Part shown: positions 1 to 7,998 of the stretch, in pieces
How the letters are laid out: each line of letters opens with the position of its first letter
Numbering within the stretch: position 1 is the stretch's first letter
From: UBA7332 sp051652645
GTDB lineage: Bacteria > Bacteroidota > Bacteroidia > Bacteroidales > UBA7332
Direction of reading: 5' to 3'
Assembly (NCBI GenBank): GCA_051652645.1
Contig: JBOFUP010000079.1
Location: forward strand, 1-64,000
Length of the DNA stretch: 64,000 bases
Position numbers and translations under genes: made by a program
The notes under the pieces: generated by a model
What the model was told of the DNA's origin: nothing
What the model saw: the letters and a program-made list of their open reading frames with translations, nothing else
Databases searched by the model: none

Positions 1-36
1 TTAAGTCCTGTGTGTCTACCATTTCACCATCCGGGC
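1..36 (-). tRNA. tRNA-Leu(UAA), 5' part only
   Basis: The minus strand from 36 downward reads as the acceptor strand, D-arm (GGTGAAATGGTAGAC) and first half of the anticodon arm of a leucine tRNA. The anticodon TAA lies at the very edge of the window (bases 3 to 1), and the rest, including the variable arm, is cut off. It follows the tRNA-Gly gene by 8 bases on the same strand, so both are probably co-transcribed. Confidence 0.85.
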
Positions 37-44
37 AGACCTTG

Positions 45-117
45 AGCGAAAGACGGGACTCGAACCCGCGACCCTAACCTTGGCAAGGTTATGCTCTACC
101 AACTGAGCTACTTTCGC
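45..117 (-). tRNA. tRNA-Gly(GCC)
   Basis: Reverse-complement reading gives a full cloverleaf. A 7-bp acceptor stem (GCGAAAG with CTTTCGC) is followed by a D-loop AGCTCAGTTGGTAGAGC, an anticodon loop TTGCCAA (anticodon GCC) in a TAACC/GGTTA stem, and a T-arm GCGGGTTCGAGTCCCGT. The discriminator base is U at 45. CCA is not encoded. It is transcribed from a good promoter just upstream and followed by tRNA-Leu. Confidence 0.97.
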
Positions 118-131
118 GTTTGATTACAGTA

Positions 132-162
132 CAAAAGTAGGCTATAATTATTGAATCTGCAA
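132..162 (-). promoter_or_regulatory. Promoter of the tRNA-Gly/tRNA-Leu unit
   Basis: On the minus strand TACTTTTG (139-132) matches the Bacteroidota -7 element TAnnTTTG. A TTG lies 20 bases upstream (162-160), the usual spacing for the -33 element. The -7 box ends 14 bases before the tRNA-Gly 5' end. Confidence 0.75.
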
Positions 163-215
163 GCTTTATCACTAGTTTTTTTAAATAAAAAAGCTATCTC
201 TCTGAATACTAATAA

Positions 216-277
216 ATAAAACATTGAGGGTAGTGGTGGAATAAAAGAATATCCGACCACTACCCTCAATGTTTTAT
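216..277 (-). terminator. Long hairpin terminator after pfkA
   Basis: A 22-bp perfect inverted repeat (216-237 with 256-277; core CATTGAGGGTAGTGGT) encloses 18 bases. It lies between the stop of pfkA and the tRNA unit, downstream of pfkA on the minus strand, with AT-rich flanks on both sides. Termination is inferred from position and structure. Confidence 0.75.
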
Positions 278-308
278 AAAATATATCTATGTAGTCTTCT
301 AAATTAGA

Positions 309-1286
309 CTATGTAGATAGAATTCGAAGCGTGTTTTGGAGATCACGATTAATATCTTTTTCGTTCTTGATAGCTTTGTTGAATGGTACATAGACGATTT
401 GGTCGTCTTGTATTCCTATCATTACGTTTCGTTGCCCCTCTAGAAGTGCGTCGATAGATGCAGCCCCCATTCTAGAGGCTAAAATTCTATCTTGAGCCGT
501 TGGGGATCCTCCACGTTGAAGGTGTCCAAGTATTGATACACGTACATCGTATTGTGGGTACTCTTTTTTTACTCGCTCAGCCAGACCGAAAGCCCCACCC
601 GTTAGCTCGCTCTCTGCTACAAGAACAATAGAACTATTCTTTGATTTACGGAAACCATTCTGTATAAGTTCAGCTAATTGGTCAGTCTCTGTGGTCATCT
701 CAGGTATGATGGCAGCTTCAGCACCAGAGGCGATGGCTCCGTTTAGGGCAAGAAATCCGCTCTCGCGTCCCATCACTTCAATAAAGAAAAGTCTGTCGTG
801 AGAGTTGGCAGTGTCTCTGATTTTATCAACTGCTTCCATTATTGTGTTAAGGGCAGTGTCGTATCCAATAGTTGAATCAGTACCAAAGAGATCGTTGTCA
901 ATAGTTCCAGGTAGACCCACTATAGGGAAATTGTGTTCTTCAGCAAAAATACGAGCACCCGTTAGTGAACCATCTCCTCCAATAACAACAAGAGCATCTA
1001 TGCCCTCTTGTTGAATTCTATCAAAGGCTATTTGTCTACCCTCTGGTGTCATAAACTCTTTACATCTGGCAGTCTTTAGTATGGTTCCGCCATGTTGTAT
1101 AATGTTACTCACATTTTGGGTTTTAAAGGGGACAATTTCACCTGTGATTAGTCCCTTGTATCCACGATAGATTGCCTTAACCTCAATTCCGTTGTAGATT
1201 GCAGCACGTGTTACTGCTCTGATAGCAGCATTCATTCCAGGAGCATCTCCTCCTGATGTAAGAATTCCAATGCACTTAATAGCCAT
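309..1286 (-). CDS. pfkA: ATP-dependent 6-phosphofructokinase
   Basis: Catalyses ATP-dependent phosphorylation of fructose 6-phosphate, the committed step of glycolysis, in the cytoplasm. The 325 residues match the usual bacterial PfkA length (about 320). Visible motifs are GILTSGGDAPGMNAAIR near the N-terminus (ATP site), GGDGS around residue 103 (the Gly that marks ATP rather than pyrophosphate use), PGTIDND around 126 (catalytic Asp), MGRESG around 168 and GHLQRGGSP in the C-terminal half. It is a single-gene unit with its own promoter at 1342-1372 and a terminator at 216-277. The start is ATG and the protein begins MAIKCIGILTSGG as expected. The identification is secure. Confidence 0.97.
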   Translation of the reverse strand: MAIKCIGILTSGGDAPGMNAAIRAVTRAAIYNGIEVKAIYRGYKGLITGEIVPFKTQNVSNIIQHGGTILKTARCKEFMTPEGRQIAFDRIQQEGIDALVVIGGDGSLTGARIFAEEHNFPIVGLPGTIDNDLFGTDSTIGYDTALNTIMEAVDKIRDTANSHDRLFFIEVMGRESGFLALNGAIASGAEAAIIPEMTTETDQLAELIQNGFRKSKNSSIVLVAESELTGGAFGLAERVKKEYPQYDVRVSILGHLQRGGSPTAQDRILASRMGAASIDALLEGQRNVMIGIQDDQIVYVPFNKAIKNEKDINRDLQNTLRILST

Positions 1287-1341
1287 AATTAGTATGCGGT
1301 TTGATAGGTTTCAATTTATGTTTTGATTCTATGATCAAGCA

Positions 1342-1372
1342 CAAACGTAATGAAATGTCTTTTGAGAGACAA
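1342..1372 (-). promoter_or_regulatory. pfkA promoter
   Basis: The minus strand carries TACGTTTG (1349-1342), matching TAnnTTTG, with TTG (1372-1370) 20 bases upstream. This leaves a leader of roughly 50 bases before the pfkA ATG at 1286. Confidence 0.65.
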
Positions 1373-1444
1373 GCAAAAGCGAAGGAAAATTACTACAAAA
1401 TTTGGAGTATTCTCGTTTTATTTCACTATTTTGTTGTCATATTG

Positions 1445-2143
1445 CTATCTAAGTGTCTCATAGATGCAGTCGTGTGATATTTGTGCAGATGGATGATAGT
1501 GTAGTTTGTGATTAACACAAGCTAAGCTTCGAGCTACAGAACAGACTGTGGTTATATTATGTGAGACCATAATTATAGTGCTTTCAAGATTTATCTCTTG
1601 AAGGATTTCGTATAGTCGTGTTTCAAATTCTCTATCAAGATATGAATTTGGCTCATCTAGAATTAGTAACTCAGGTTTAGATATTATGGCTCTTCCTAAA
1701 AGAGCTCGTTGAAGTTGTCCTCCAGATAATCCACCGATAGGACTATTCCTCTTCTCAAATATTCCTATTTTATTTAGTGTATGGTTGACCTTTTCGTGTT
1801 GCTCATTTGAGTATGATGCTCTTAGGGAATTAATAGGTTTAAGCCCAGAGAGAACAACTTCTGAAACTGTAATCGGGAAATGTTTGTCTATAGTATTCGT
1901 TTGAGGAAGATAGCCGAAATTTATACTATCTACAGGCTCTCCATCTCTGAAGTATTTTATATCACCAGATATAGGTTTGTTTAATCCGATAATGTTTTTT
2001 AGCAGAGTCGTTTTTCCTCCTCCATTTGGTCCAATGATTCCTAAGAAGTCGCAATTTTTAATCGTAAGATTTACATTCTCAAGAACAACTTCATCATCAT
2101 AACCAGCATATAGGTTTTTTATCTCTATCTGTTTACTCTCCAT
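1445..2143 (-). CDS. Metal ABC transporter ATP-binding protein (ZnuC/MntA type)
   Basis: Energises a zinc- or manganese-type ABC importer at the inner membrane. The 232-residue ATPase shows Walker A GPNGGGKTTL near residue 38, Q-loop GYLPQTN, signature LSGGQLQRALLGRA near 140, Walker B LLILDEPNSYLD and the H-loop SHN, all in family order. Its start overlaps the last 11 bases of the upstream substrate-binding protein gene, so the two are translationally coupled. The usual membrane permease (ZnuB) is not next to it: only about 160 non-coding bases separate it from pfkA. The metal is not determined by the ATPase sequence. Confidence 0.9.
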   Translation of the reverse strand: MESKQIEIKNLYAGYDDEVVLENVNLTIKNCDFLGIIGPNGGGKTTLLKNIIGLNKPISGDIKYFRDGEPVDSINFGYLPQTNTIDKHFPITVSEVVLSGLKPINSLRASYSNEQHEKVNHTLNKIGIFEKRNSPIGGLSGGQLQRALLGRAIISKPELLILDEPNSYLDREFETRLYEILQEINLESTIIMVSHNITTVCSVARSLACVNHKLHYHPSAQISHDCIYETLR

Positions 2144-3014
2144 AAGCTATAGATTTAGCTATTTTCACAGTCTCTTCGCTCCAATTGAATGAAAGAGGAT
2201 CTATCTGTATAACTTTAGCTCCACTCTCCTTAGCTACTATTTCTGCATTCTTAATATCGAATTCCTGTTGTATGAATATCACTTTTACCGAGTCTCTTCG
2301 TGCTCTATCTATTAGTTCCTTTAAATGGGATGGGGTAGGTTCCTTTCCATTATCTTCTATAGCTATTTGTTCGAGGTTGTAGTCTCGAGCAATATAAGCT
2401 AATGATGGGTGGTAAATCATAAAAGTTCTGTTATCTAGATTTGCTACGGTGTTAGCAAATAATTGGTCTGTTTGATCTATCTCTAAAAGAAGAGTTTCAA
2501 GATTTTCGTTGAATGTCTGCTCGAATTCTGGTTTTAATTTGATGAACGCCTCACAGATATTTATGGCCATCTGTCTAGCAGCCTTAGGGGAGCTCCAATA
2601 GTGTGGGTCTACGCCTTCACTATGCTCGTGGTTGTGTTCTGGGTCGTTGCAAGCATGTCCGCCAATAATTGGAGTGATTGATTTATCAAGCGTGAAAATC
2701 TCAAGATTGGGATTGTTTTGTTTGATTTTGTTCATCCAAGCTAGCTCGAATCCTAACTGACCAACTTGTAGATAACCTATACTTTTCCCTAATTGCAAAA
2801 TAAGTGAAGGGGATGGGTCGAATGATTCAGGGCTGCTGCCTTGAGGAACAACGCAGAATATATCAAAAATATCTCCTCCTATTGCTTCAGCAAAGTATTT
2901 CTGTGGAAGAATTGTTACAGCAATCGTTGGTTTGCTCGGTGCTGGAGATTGACATGAATGTAAAAACAGTGTTGCTAGTGAAAGTATGGATAATATAAGT
3001 GTTACTCTTTTCAT
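2133..3014 (-). CDS. Metal ABC transporter substrate-binding lipoprotein (ZnuA-like)
   Basis: A cluster A-I metal-binding protein that captures Zn(II) or Mn(II) for the ABC ATPase encoded immediately downstream. The 293 residues start with a lipoprotein signal (hydrophobic stretch ending FLHSC, Cys 21). A His/Asp/Glu-rich loop, HACNDPEHNHEHSEG, sits near residue 115, followed by DPHYW (metal-ligand His), IYHPSLAYIARDY (second His) and a C-terminal VIQIDPL. The site where many relatives carry the first ligand His reads SSPESFDPSP, without His. The His-rich loop favours zinc, but this is inference. It has its own promoter at 3052-3081. Confidence 0.88.
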   Translation of the reverse strand: MKRVTLILSILSLATLFLHSCQSPAPSKPTIAVTILPQKYFAEAIGGDIFDIFCVVPQGSSPESFDPSPSLILQLGKSIGYLQVGQLGFELAWMNKIKQNNPNLEIFTLDKSITPIIGGHACNDPEHNHEHSEGVDPHYWSSPKAARQMAINICEAFIKLKPEFEQTFNENLETLLLEIDQTDQLFANTVANLDNRTFMIYHPSLAYIARDYNLEQIAIEDNGKEPTPSHLKELIDRARRDSVKVIFIQQEFDIKNAEIVAKESGAKVIQIDPLSFNWSEETVKIAKSIAYGE

Positions 3015-3051
3015 TTTTATTTATTTAATAGTTTTGTTTAATTCTGTTACA

Positions 3052-3081
3052 AACATAGTGATTATTAGCTTGTAAACAATT
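3052..3081 (-). promoter_or_regulatory. Promoter of the metal ABC operon
   Basis: The minus strand reads TATGTTTG (3059-3052), matching TAnnTTTG, with TTG (3081-3079) 19 bases upstream. It is about 40 bases before the ATG at 3014. I do not see a clear Zur-type palindrome. Confidence 0.6.
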
Positions 3082-3181
3082 TTTATTTGATGATTTTAAC
3101 TATATAATCTGTCAGTTTTGAACTTGCAGCTCCATAATCTCAATTATCTAAATCTTCTTGGTGATTTTTTTTTAGATAATA

Positions 3182-3213
3182 TTTGGTCAGTAAAAATATA
3201 TGCCCTATATTTG
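3182..3213 (+). promoter_or_regulatory. Promoter of tRNA-Leu(UAG)
   Basis: TTTG (3182-3185), 20 bases, then TATATTTG (3206-3213). This is an almost textbook Bacteroidota promoter, ending 15 bases before the tRNA 5' end. Confidence 0.8.
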
Positions 3214-3228
3214 CAGTGCAATTGAGCG

Positions 3229-3310
3229 GCGGATGTGGTGTAATTGGTAGCCACGCCAGACTTAGGATCTGGTGCTGCGAGGCGTGGGGGTTCGAGTCCC
3301 TTCATCCGCA
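3229..3310 (+). tRNA. tRNA-Leu(UAG)
   Basis: An 82-nt class II tRNA. The acceptor stem is GCGGATG/CATCCGC, the anticodon arm CCAGA-CTTAGGA-TCTGG gives anticodon TAG, there is an extended variable arm as expected for leucine, and the T-arm reads GGGGGTTCGAGTCCC. The discriminator is A at 3310. CCA is not encoded. A strong promoter precedes it and a terminator follows. Confidence 0.96.
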
Positions 3311-3313
3311 CTT

Positions 3314-3348
3314 AAGAGTACAAACTTTTAGTTTGTGCTCTTTTTTTT
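3314..3348 (+). terminator. Rho-independent terminator of tRNA-Leu(UAG)
   Basis: A 12-bp stem (3314-3325 with 3331-3342, one G-U pair), a 5-base loop and a run of eight T (3341-3348) starting 3 bases after the tRNA gene. Confidence 0.92.
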
Positions 3349-3385
3349 ATATACATACTACCACTAGGCATTTTTATTATAACGA

Positions 3386-3426
3386 AGCCACCATTATCTC
3401 TTTTTTGAAAAGGGTTAATGGTGGCT
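3386..3426 (-). terminator. Hairpin terminator after the PepSY-like gene
   Basis: The 11-bp inverted repeat AGCCACCATTA / TAATGGTGGCT (3386-3396, 3416-3426) lies between tRNA-Leu and the end of the minus-strand gene at 3490, with A/T-rich sequence beyond both arms. It probably works for the leftward gene and may also stop read-through from the tRNA. Confidence 0.65.
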
Positions 3427-3489
3427 CTTCTGTTTTTCTGGAATTATTATAGTAACTGTAGTGGATATATAATATATGAGGTTTTGTAT

Positions 3490-4008
3490 TTATACTAAGA
3501 AGAAGCAGAAAATTGAAGCAATGATAATTCCTATTGTTGTAAGTATAACTCCTCGTTTGAATTGTTGTGAGGTTGTCTTGAACATAAATAGACCAGAAAT
3601 GGCAAGGAAGCATAGTATTAATCCATATCCTACCATGAACCAAAGAGCAGGACTCTTTGAGGTTATCTTGTGTAGAGAGACAAACTGTTTGAATGGTGTT
3701 ATATACTCGTTTAGTTGATATATTGCTATACCACTTGCTTTGTCATACTCACCAACGTTGAATATTATTTTATCTTGATTCTCAGATTTAACTTTAAATC
3801 GCCTATATGATATCTCCTTTTCAAGATCTGCTGAGTTGAGTCCAACTTCTAGCTGTTTTTCATATTTAACTTCTTTCATTAATAGGTCTGACCCTCTAAA
3901 CATAAGAAGTATTCCGCTAAGAGCATAGATTAGAGTTAGGCCAACAGCTAGAAATCCTAGATCTCGGTGAAGTTTGCGCATTACAATGCTTAGTGTGTTT
4001 TGTGCCAT
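3490..4008 (-). CDS. PepSY-associated transmembrane protein
   Basis: A small (172-residue) inner-membrane protein resembling the PepSY-TM proteins of Bacteroidota, whose exact role is unsettled; relatives are linked to redox or iron-related membrane functions. The N-terminus reads MRKLHRDLGFLAVGLTLIYALSGI, a membrane segment preceded by a His as in PepSY-TM proteins. A soluble segment of about 75 residues follows, then SLHKITSKSPALWFMVGYG and two more membrane segments at about 119-140 and 150-171. It is divergent from the porin gene at 4204. The family call rests on the membrane layout and the LHRDLGF / LHK motifs, so it is moderately sure. Confidence 0.65.
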   Translation of the reverse strand: MAQNTLSIVMRKLHRDLGFLAVGLTLIYALSGILLMFRGSDLLMKEVKYEKQLEVGLNSADLEKEISYRRFKVKSENQDKIIFNVGEYDKASGIAIYQLNEYITPFKQFVSLHKITSKSPALWFMVGYGLILCFLAISGLFMFKTTSQQFKRGVILTTIGIIIASIFCFFLV

Positions 4009-4043
4009 CGGATGTATATTTTCTGTTTTGTTAAATGATAATA

Positions 4044-4051
4044 CAAAAGTA
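4044..4051 (-). promoter_or_regulatory. -7 element of the PepSY-like gene
   Basis: The minus strand reads TACTTTTG (4051-4044), matching TAnnTTTG, about 35 bases upstream of the ATG at 4008. No good -33 element is visible. Confidence 0.45.
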
Positions 4052-4162
4052 GTTGATAGATCATCTATTTTAAATAGCTATTTGTGGCTATTTTTAGGCA
4101 TTTATTACCAATTCATAGTGGTATAACTGTTGATGGAGTTTAATGATTTTATTAAAAATGAT

Positions 4163-4170
4163 TACTTTTG
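4163..4170 (+). promoter_or_regulatory. -7 element of the porin gene
   Basis: TACTTTTG (4163-4170) matches TAnnTTTG and lies 33 bases before the ATG at 4204. The -33 region has only a weak TTTA. Confidence 0.5.
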
Positions 4171-4203
4171 TGTCATTATAAGTAGAATATTATACCCTGA
4201 ATA

Positions 4204-5334
4204 ATGAATTTTAGTCGTCTATGTCTGGCCTTTGTTGCCTTCTTTTTATTAAGTTACAGTCTTTCAGCCTCAAATGCATCTTCTCCTTGTGACACAGTTG
4301 CTTTAAATACTAAAGAGTCATCGATAGATGAATTACCTAAGTTTTCTAATATTAAGGTTCGAGCACTCATGCGTACGGAGTTTAGAGCAGAAGCTGATAG
4401 GGGAGAAGATTTGGTTTCTAACTTTAGACTAAAGCCTGCTATGATTGATCTTTCTGGTGATCTGGGTAAGCATATCAGTTTTTTAATACGTCAAAGATTT
4501 GATTGGTCTACAGAGATACAGTCAGACGGCGTTCCTCTTTCAACTCCTATGGCGCAGATACAGATTAAAGCAAATAGTAAACTTAGCTTCACGCTTGGAA
4601 AACAGATGATGACGATGGGAGGTAGTGAATTCTGTTATAACCCAGCACATGTATTCCACTATTCTCTCTTTCTTAATTCAGTACAGCTATTTCAAACTGG
4701 AGCTTCAGTAAGGTATAGTGAGGGGATCCATCGTTTTGCCGCTCAAGTAACAAAGGTTACTAATTCTAATTTTCAGGTTGAGGGTTATAAAAGTGCATGG
4801 AATAGTACAGTGAATTGGGGGGCAGATTTCTTTAGTGGGTTTTTTAGAACAAACTACTCATATATGCTTACTAATGCTGGAGAGGGTGAACTTTTACACT
4901 CCGTAATGTTAGGTCATCAGTTTAACTTTAGAAGGCTTAAGTTTGAGTTAGATCTATTTAGGCAAAATTCAATGCGATATTATAGTGGTCTTGCTCAAGA
5001 TGATGGATCGATACAAGCTAGAACTACTGAGCGCTCATTGGTCGGGTTTGCTGAATATATTTTTCCGGGTGATAGGTTCTTACTTGGAGTTAAGGGCGCG
5101 CTAGATGGCCGAAAATTGAGCGATAGTGGGGATGTTGTAGCAAATGAGTTGACAGCTTCTGCTCAACTAAGATATAGGTTATTCCCAAAGTATGGCGTAA
5201 CACTTCATATCGTATATGCTCACTGTTTTGATAGATCAAATGGTAAGTATGGTACTCAATTTGATGGTAAAGATAGTGATATGCTTCATACAGGTTTAGT
5301 ATGGGACTTCACACATAGCTTTAAAAGAAAATAG
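4204..5334 (+). CDS. Porin-like outer-membrane beta-barrel protein
   Basis: Predicted outer-membrane channel of the porin O/P-like group. The 376 residues begin with a cleavable signal peptide (about residues 1-23, ending SLSASNA). The rest is made of alternating short amphipathic beta strands such as FLIRQRFDWSTE, SKLSFTLGKQMMTMGG, LKFELDLFRQNS and YGVTLHIVYAHCF, and ends in a strand closing with FTHSFKRK. Transported solutes cannot be read from the sequence. It has its own -7 element at 4163-4170 and a hairpin right after the stop. The barrel assignment is firm, the subfamily less so. Confidence 0.7.
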   Translation: MNFSRLCLAFVAFFLLSYSLSASNASSPCDTVALNTKESSIDELPKFSNIKVRALMRTEFRAEADRGEDLVSNFRLKPAMIDLSGDLGKHISFLIRQRFDWSTEIQSDGVPLSTPMAQIQIKANSKLSFTLGKQMMTMGGSEFCYNPAHVFHYSLFLNSVQLFQTGASVRYSEGIHRFAAQVTKVTNSNFQVEGYKSAWNSTVNWGADFFSGFFRTNYSYMLTNAGEGELLHSVMLGHQFNFRRLKFELDLFRQNSMRYYSGLAQDDGSIQARTTERSLVGFAEYIFPGDRFLLGVKGALDGRKLSDSGDVVANELTASAQLRYRLFPKYGVTLHIVYAHCFDRSNGKYGTQFDGKDSDMLHTGLVWDFTHSFKRK

Positions 5335-5341
5335 ATTTATC

Positions 5342-5383
5342 AATAAGAGTATAGGGGGCCAAAAGTGGCTCCCTATCTTATTA
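5342..5383. terminator. Bidirectional terminator between porin and T9SS plug genes
   Basis: The imperfect inverted repeat AATAAG..ATAGGGGGCC / GGCTCCCTATCTTATTA, with a 3-base bulge, sits between two convergent genes and overlaps the stop codon of the leftward one. Confidence 0.7.
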
Positions 5384-6626
5384 TAGTAGTAGAAATAAGT
5401 CTATCATATCTATATCCCATCGGTCTGTGAAATATTTCAATTAGATAGCAGTTTTGTGTTTCATGAAAATCGCCTTCAATCGTTAGGGTGTTTGCACTCT
5501 TCTCTCCATGTGGGAGATGTAGGTACATAAAGTTGTAGTGACCTTGCTTTAGAAGTAGTGAAGCCTCATATTGATTTCTTTCAATTGAATATTGCATCTT
5601 ACATCTTTCATCAAGTCTATATCCAGAGAATTCACCTAATATATAGATATCACCTTTGGGGAGTATTTGTTCTGGGTTGAGAGTGAAGTGGACTACATGG
5701 TATTGCGCCTCAGTTTCACTTTGTTGTTCATCTGCATCGAGAGTGCGAATAATGTATCGTCCATCTTGATCTTGATCATAGTAGTATGGCCTTGAGGATC
5801 TATCTTTGTTTATCTCTAAAGTTGTGTGGTAGTATGGCTCGAAGTATTTTGTGTTTTCAGTGCCAATTCCATTGTATTTATGTGTTGTTATCTCGAATTT
5901 CCTAAACTCATTGCCAGCTTTGAATATTAAACTTCTATTGCTTGCAAAGACAATCTCGTTAGGGTTGCTATACAATGGAGTACTAACCCAAATTTGATTG
6001 TCCTCCCTGTAGTTTTGTCTCACACGGACCTTTATCTCAGCACTTGGGTTTCTAATTTCGTAGTTTTTGGTGTTCAGAAGTATCTCTAGTTGTTGATGCT
6101 TATCTCTATAGTCTATATCTGTTATGGTCTTTATAGTTGTCCTTGTTGGTATTAGTTCTTCAGTTACTGAGAATTGAGCACTCAGAACAGCTTGGGATCT
6201 ATTATTGTCTCTATAAATCTCTAAGCGGTAATTGCCAGATAGGCGAATTTGCATTTGCTCGTTAGGTAGTGTTACTCTATAATTTGTGTATGGGATAAGT
6301 GTGTTGAATGAGTATTGGTAATCATCTATCTGTTGGTTGTTAAAACCATTGAGGTATTCAGATTCACTCATTTGACTCTCCGACCCATCTGCATTGCAGT
6401 GGATTAATGCATATGAATACCATTGATTCTCTTGGTTTAGTTCGTCAAAAGATAGTGTTATCTTATCGCTACTATTGAGTCTGATCACAGGCGGGAGTTC
6501 CCATGAATCGTTTACTCTAAGATTAGCAGTGTAGAAATCAGATGTTTTTATTTGGGAAGCTATATATTGAGGATAGAAGTTTCCTACAATAGCTATTAGA
6601 ATTACTATTTTGTTAATCATTATCAC
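5373..6626 (-). CDS. Type IX secretion system plug protein (former DUF5103)
   Basis: Matches the T9SS plug family, whose Flavobacterium member seals the periplasmic side of the SprA translocon. The 417 residues start with a signal peptide (about 1-24). The region from residue 30 shows the typical FYTANLRVNDSWELPPVIRL and DKITLSFDEL, then the YSYALIHCNADG and SEYLNGFNNQQIDDY segments of the first domain. Later beta-rich segments (YHVVHFTLNPEQILPKGD, IYILGEFSGYRLDE) belong to the C-terminal domains. Its start overlaps the upstream yihY-like gene by 14 bases, so it is the last gene of the recO operon. Family recognition is good; the function is transferred from Flavobacterium. Confidence 0.82.
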   Translation of the reverse strand: MIMINKIVILIAIVGNFYPQYIASQIKTSDFYTANLRVNDSWELPPVIRLNSSDKITLSFDELNQENQWYSYALIHCNADGSESQMSESEYLNGFNNQQIDDYQYSFNTLIPYTNYRVTLPNEQMQIRLSGNYRLEIYRDNNRSQAVLSAQFSVTEELIPTRTTIKTITDIDYRDKHQQLEILLNTKNYEIRNPSAEIKVRVRQNYREDNQIWVSTPLYSNPNEIVFASNRSLIFKAGNEFRKFEITTHKYNGIGTENTKYFEPYYHTTLEINKDRSSRPYYYDQDQDGRYIIRTLDADEQQSETEAQYHVVHFTLNPEQILPKGDIYILGEFSGYRLDERCKMQYSIERNQYEASLLLKQGHYNFMYLHLPHGEKSANTLTIEGDFHETQNCYLIEIFHRPMGYRYDRLISTTIIR

Positions 6627-7983
6627 TGTTTTGAGGTAATTCGATCTCTATGTCAAGGAGTAGTTTGTTGGATGACTTCTCATTTAGGAACTCTCTACTG
6701 TCATAAAGGGTGTTCCATACAGGAGCAAACTCAAACTCTTTATCAATCTTAAAGTCTTCGGAACCGTATCTGTATAATTTGTCAAAGAGAAACCCCACAG
6801 AAATAAGATGTATGTCTATAGCTGGTTGGTAAGTCCGCATTCTAGTTGTGTCATTGTACATCTCTGAGAGAATGCCAGCTTCACTTAGATGATAAAGTAT
6901 TTTTTGGGTCAATCTAGTAGGGATTTTACATCGGTAGCTGATCTCTTCACCTGAGAGAGGAGGCTCTTGATTTTCAAAGCGTTTTACAATAAGTGTTGTA
7001 ATAATAAGTGTTACAAAGTCTCGATATCTATTTGAAATAGAGCTTGTCTCTTTCTCAAAGTTGTAATTTCTTGAGTTTTGGCTTGTGTGTGTCAGTAGAG
7101 CGCCTAATAGGCAAATTGTCCATGATACTTGTAGCCAAAGTAAAAGCAGTGGTAGTGCTGCGAAACTACCATAAATGGCATTATATTTTGATACCCAGAT
7201 CTGTCCGCTAATATAGAAGAACTGAAAAAGTTGAAAAGATATTCCGCAAAGTATACCTGGAAGAATAGCATACTTGACCTTCACTCTTGTGTTTGGTATT
7301 AATACAAACATAAATGTAAAGGCAAAGCTAGTGAAAAGGAAAGGTAATATCTGGAATATTACTCTTGTTACAGGGCCTAGGATATGCGTGTAATTGCTGT
7401 TTGATAGCATTGTGGTAACGTATATAGATAGACCACTTGATGCAACCATGAAAATAGGTAGTAGGAAAATAAGAGAGAAGAAATCGGTAAATCGCCTATA
7501 GTAACTTCTCCCATTCTTAACTGACCATATCTCGTTGAATGATTGTTCAATATTTGATATTAGCCCAAGTACAGTCCATAGTAGGAGCAGAATACCTGCT
7601 CCTACAAATAGTTCACTCTTGGATTGTTCAATATATGAGTCTACAAAAGTTAGGGCTTTAATTAGTACATCCTTCTGACCAGGGAAGTAGTCCATGAGTT
7701 GACTCTCAACAATGGAGCGTTGATCAAACCCTTTTGCAATAGAAAAAAGAAGAGCTAAAATTGGTACGATTGATAGTAGTGTGCTGTATGTAAGTGCGGA
7801 TGCTTGAGTGGCTAGGCCATATTCCTTAAATAGTCTTATGGCTAGGGTAGGAGGGCGTAGCACAATTGCCATGGCTCTTCTTATGGGTGAAGGATCATCA
7901 TCAGAGATTCTGAATATATCAACCTTAGCAAGTTGTTTTATCTCAGAGAGGATTATGTTGTATGTTGACTTCAAAGCTCTCAT
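6613..7983 (-). CDS. YihY/BrkB family inner-membrane protein
   Basis: An integral membrane protein of the YihY/UPF0761 family; its biochemical role is not established. Of 456 residues, about 40-290 hold the six-helix membrane domain. It shows the family motif ASALTYSTLLSIVPILALLF near residue 60, WTVLGLISNIEQSFNEIW near 135 and YGSFAALPLLLLWLQVSW near 265. The remaining 165 residues are a soluble extension with a winged-helix look (LSGEEISYRCKIPTRLTQKI). It starts 15 bases after recO and overlaps the T9SS plug gene. Confidence 0.88.
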   Translation of the reverse strand: MRALKSTYNIILSEIKQLAKVDIFRISDDDPSPIRRAMAIVLRPPTLAIRLFKEYGLATQASALTYSTLLSIVPILALLFSIAKGFDQRSIVESQLMDYFPGQKDVLIKALTFVDSYIEQSKSELFVGAGILLLLWTVLGLISNIEQSFNEIWSVKNGRSYYRRFTDFFSLIFLLPIFMVASSGLSIYVTTMLSNSNYTHILGPVTRVIFQILPFLFTSFAFTFMFVLIPNTRVKVKYAILPGILCGISFQLFQFFYISGQIWVSKYNAIYGSFAALPLLLLWLQVSWTICLLGALLTHTSQNSRNYNFEKETSSISNRYRDFVTLIITTLIVKRFENQEPPLSGEEISYRCKIPTRLTQKILYHLSEAGILSEMYNDTTRMRTYQPAIDIHLISVGFLFDKLYRYGSEDFKIDKEFEFAPVWNTLYDSREFLNEKSSNKLLLDIEIELPQNSDND

Positions 7984-7998
7984 ATATGTTGTTTTGTT

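Noticed and set aside
3183..3452. 89-codon frame across tRNA-Leu(UAG)
   Set aside because: It runs through the tRNA gene and two terminators, so it is a chance frame.
3377..3643. 88-codon frame opposite the tRNA terminator and into the PepSY-like gene
   Set aside because: It overlaps the end of the real minus-strand gene in another frame and the terminator hairpin; no signal of coding.
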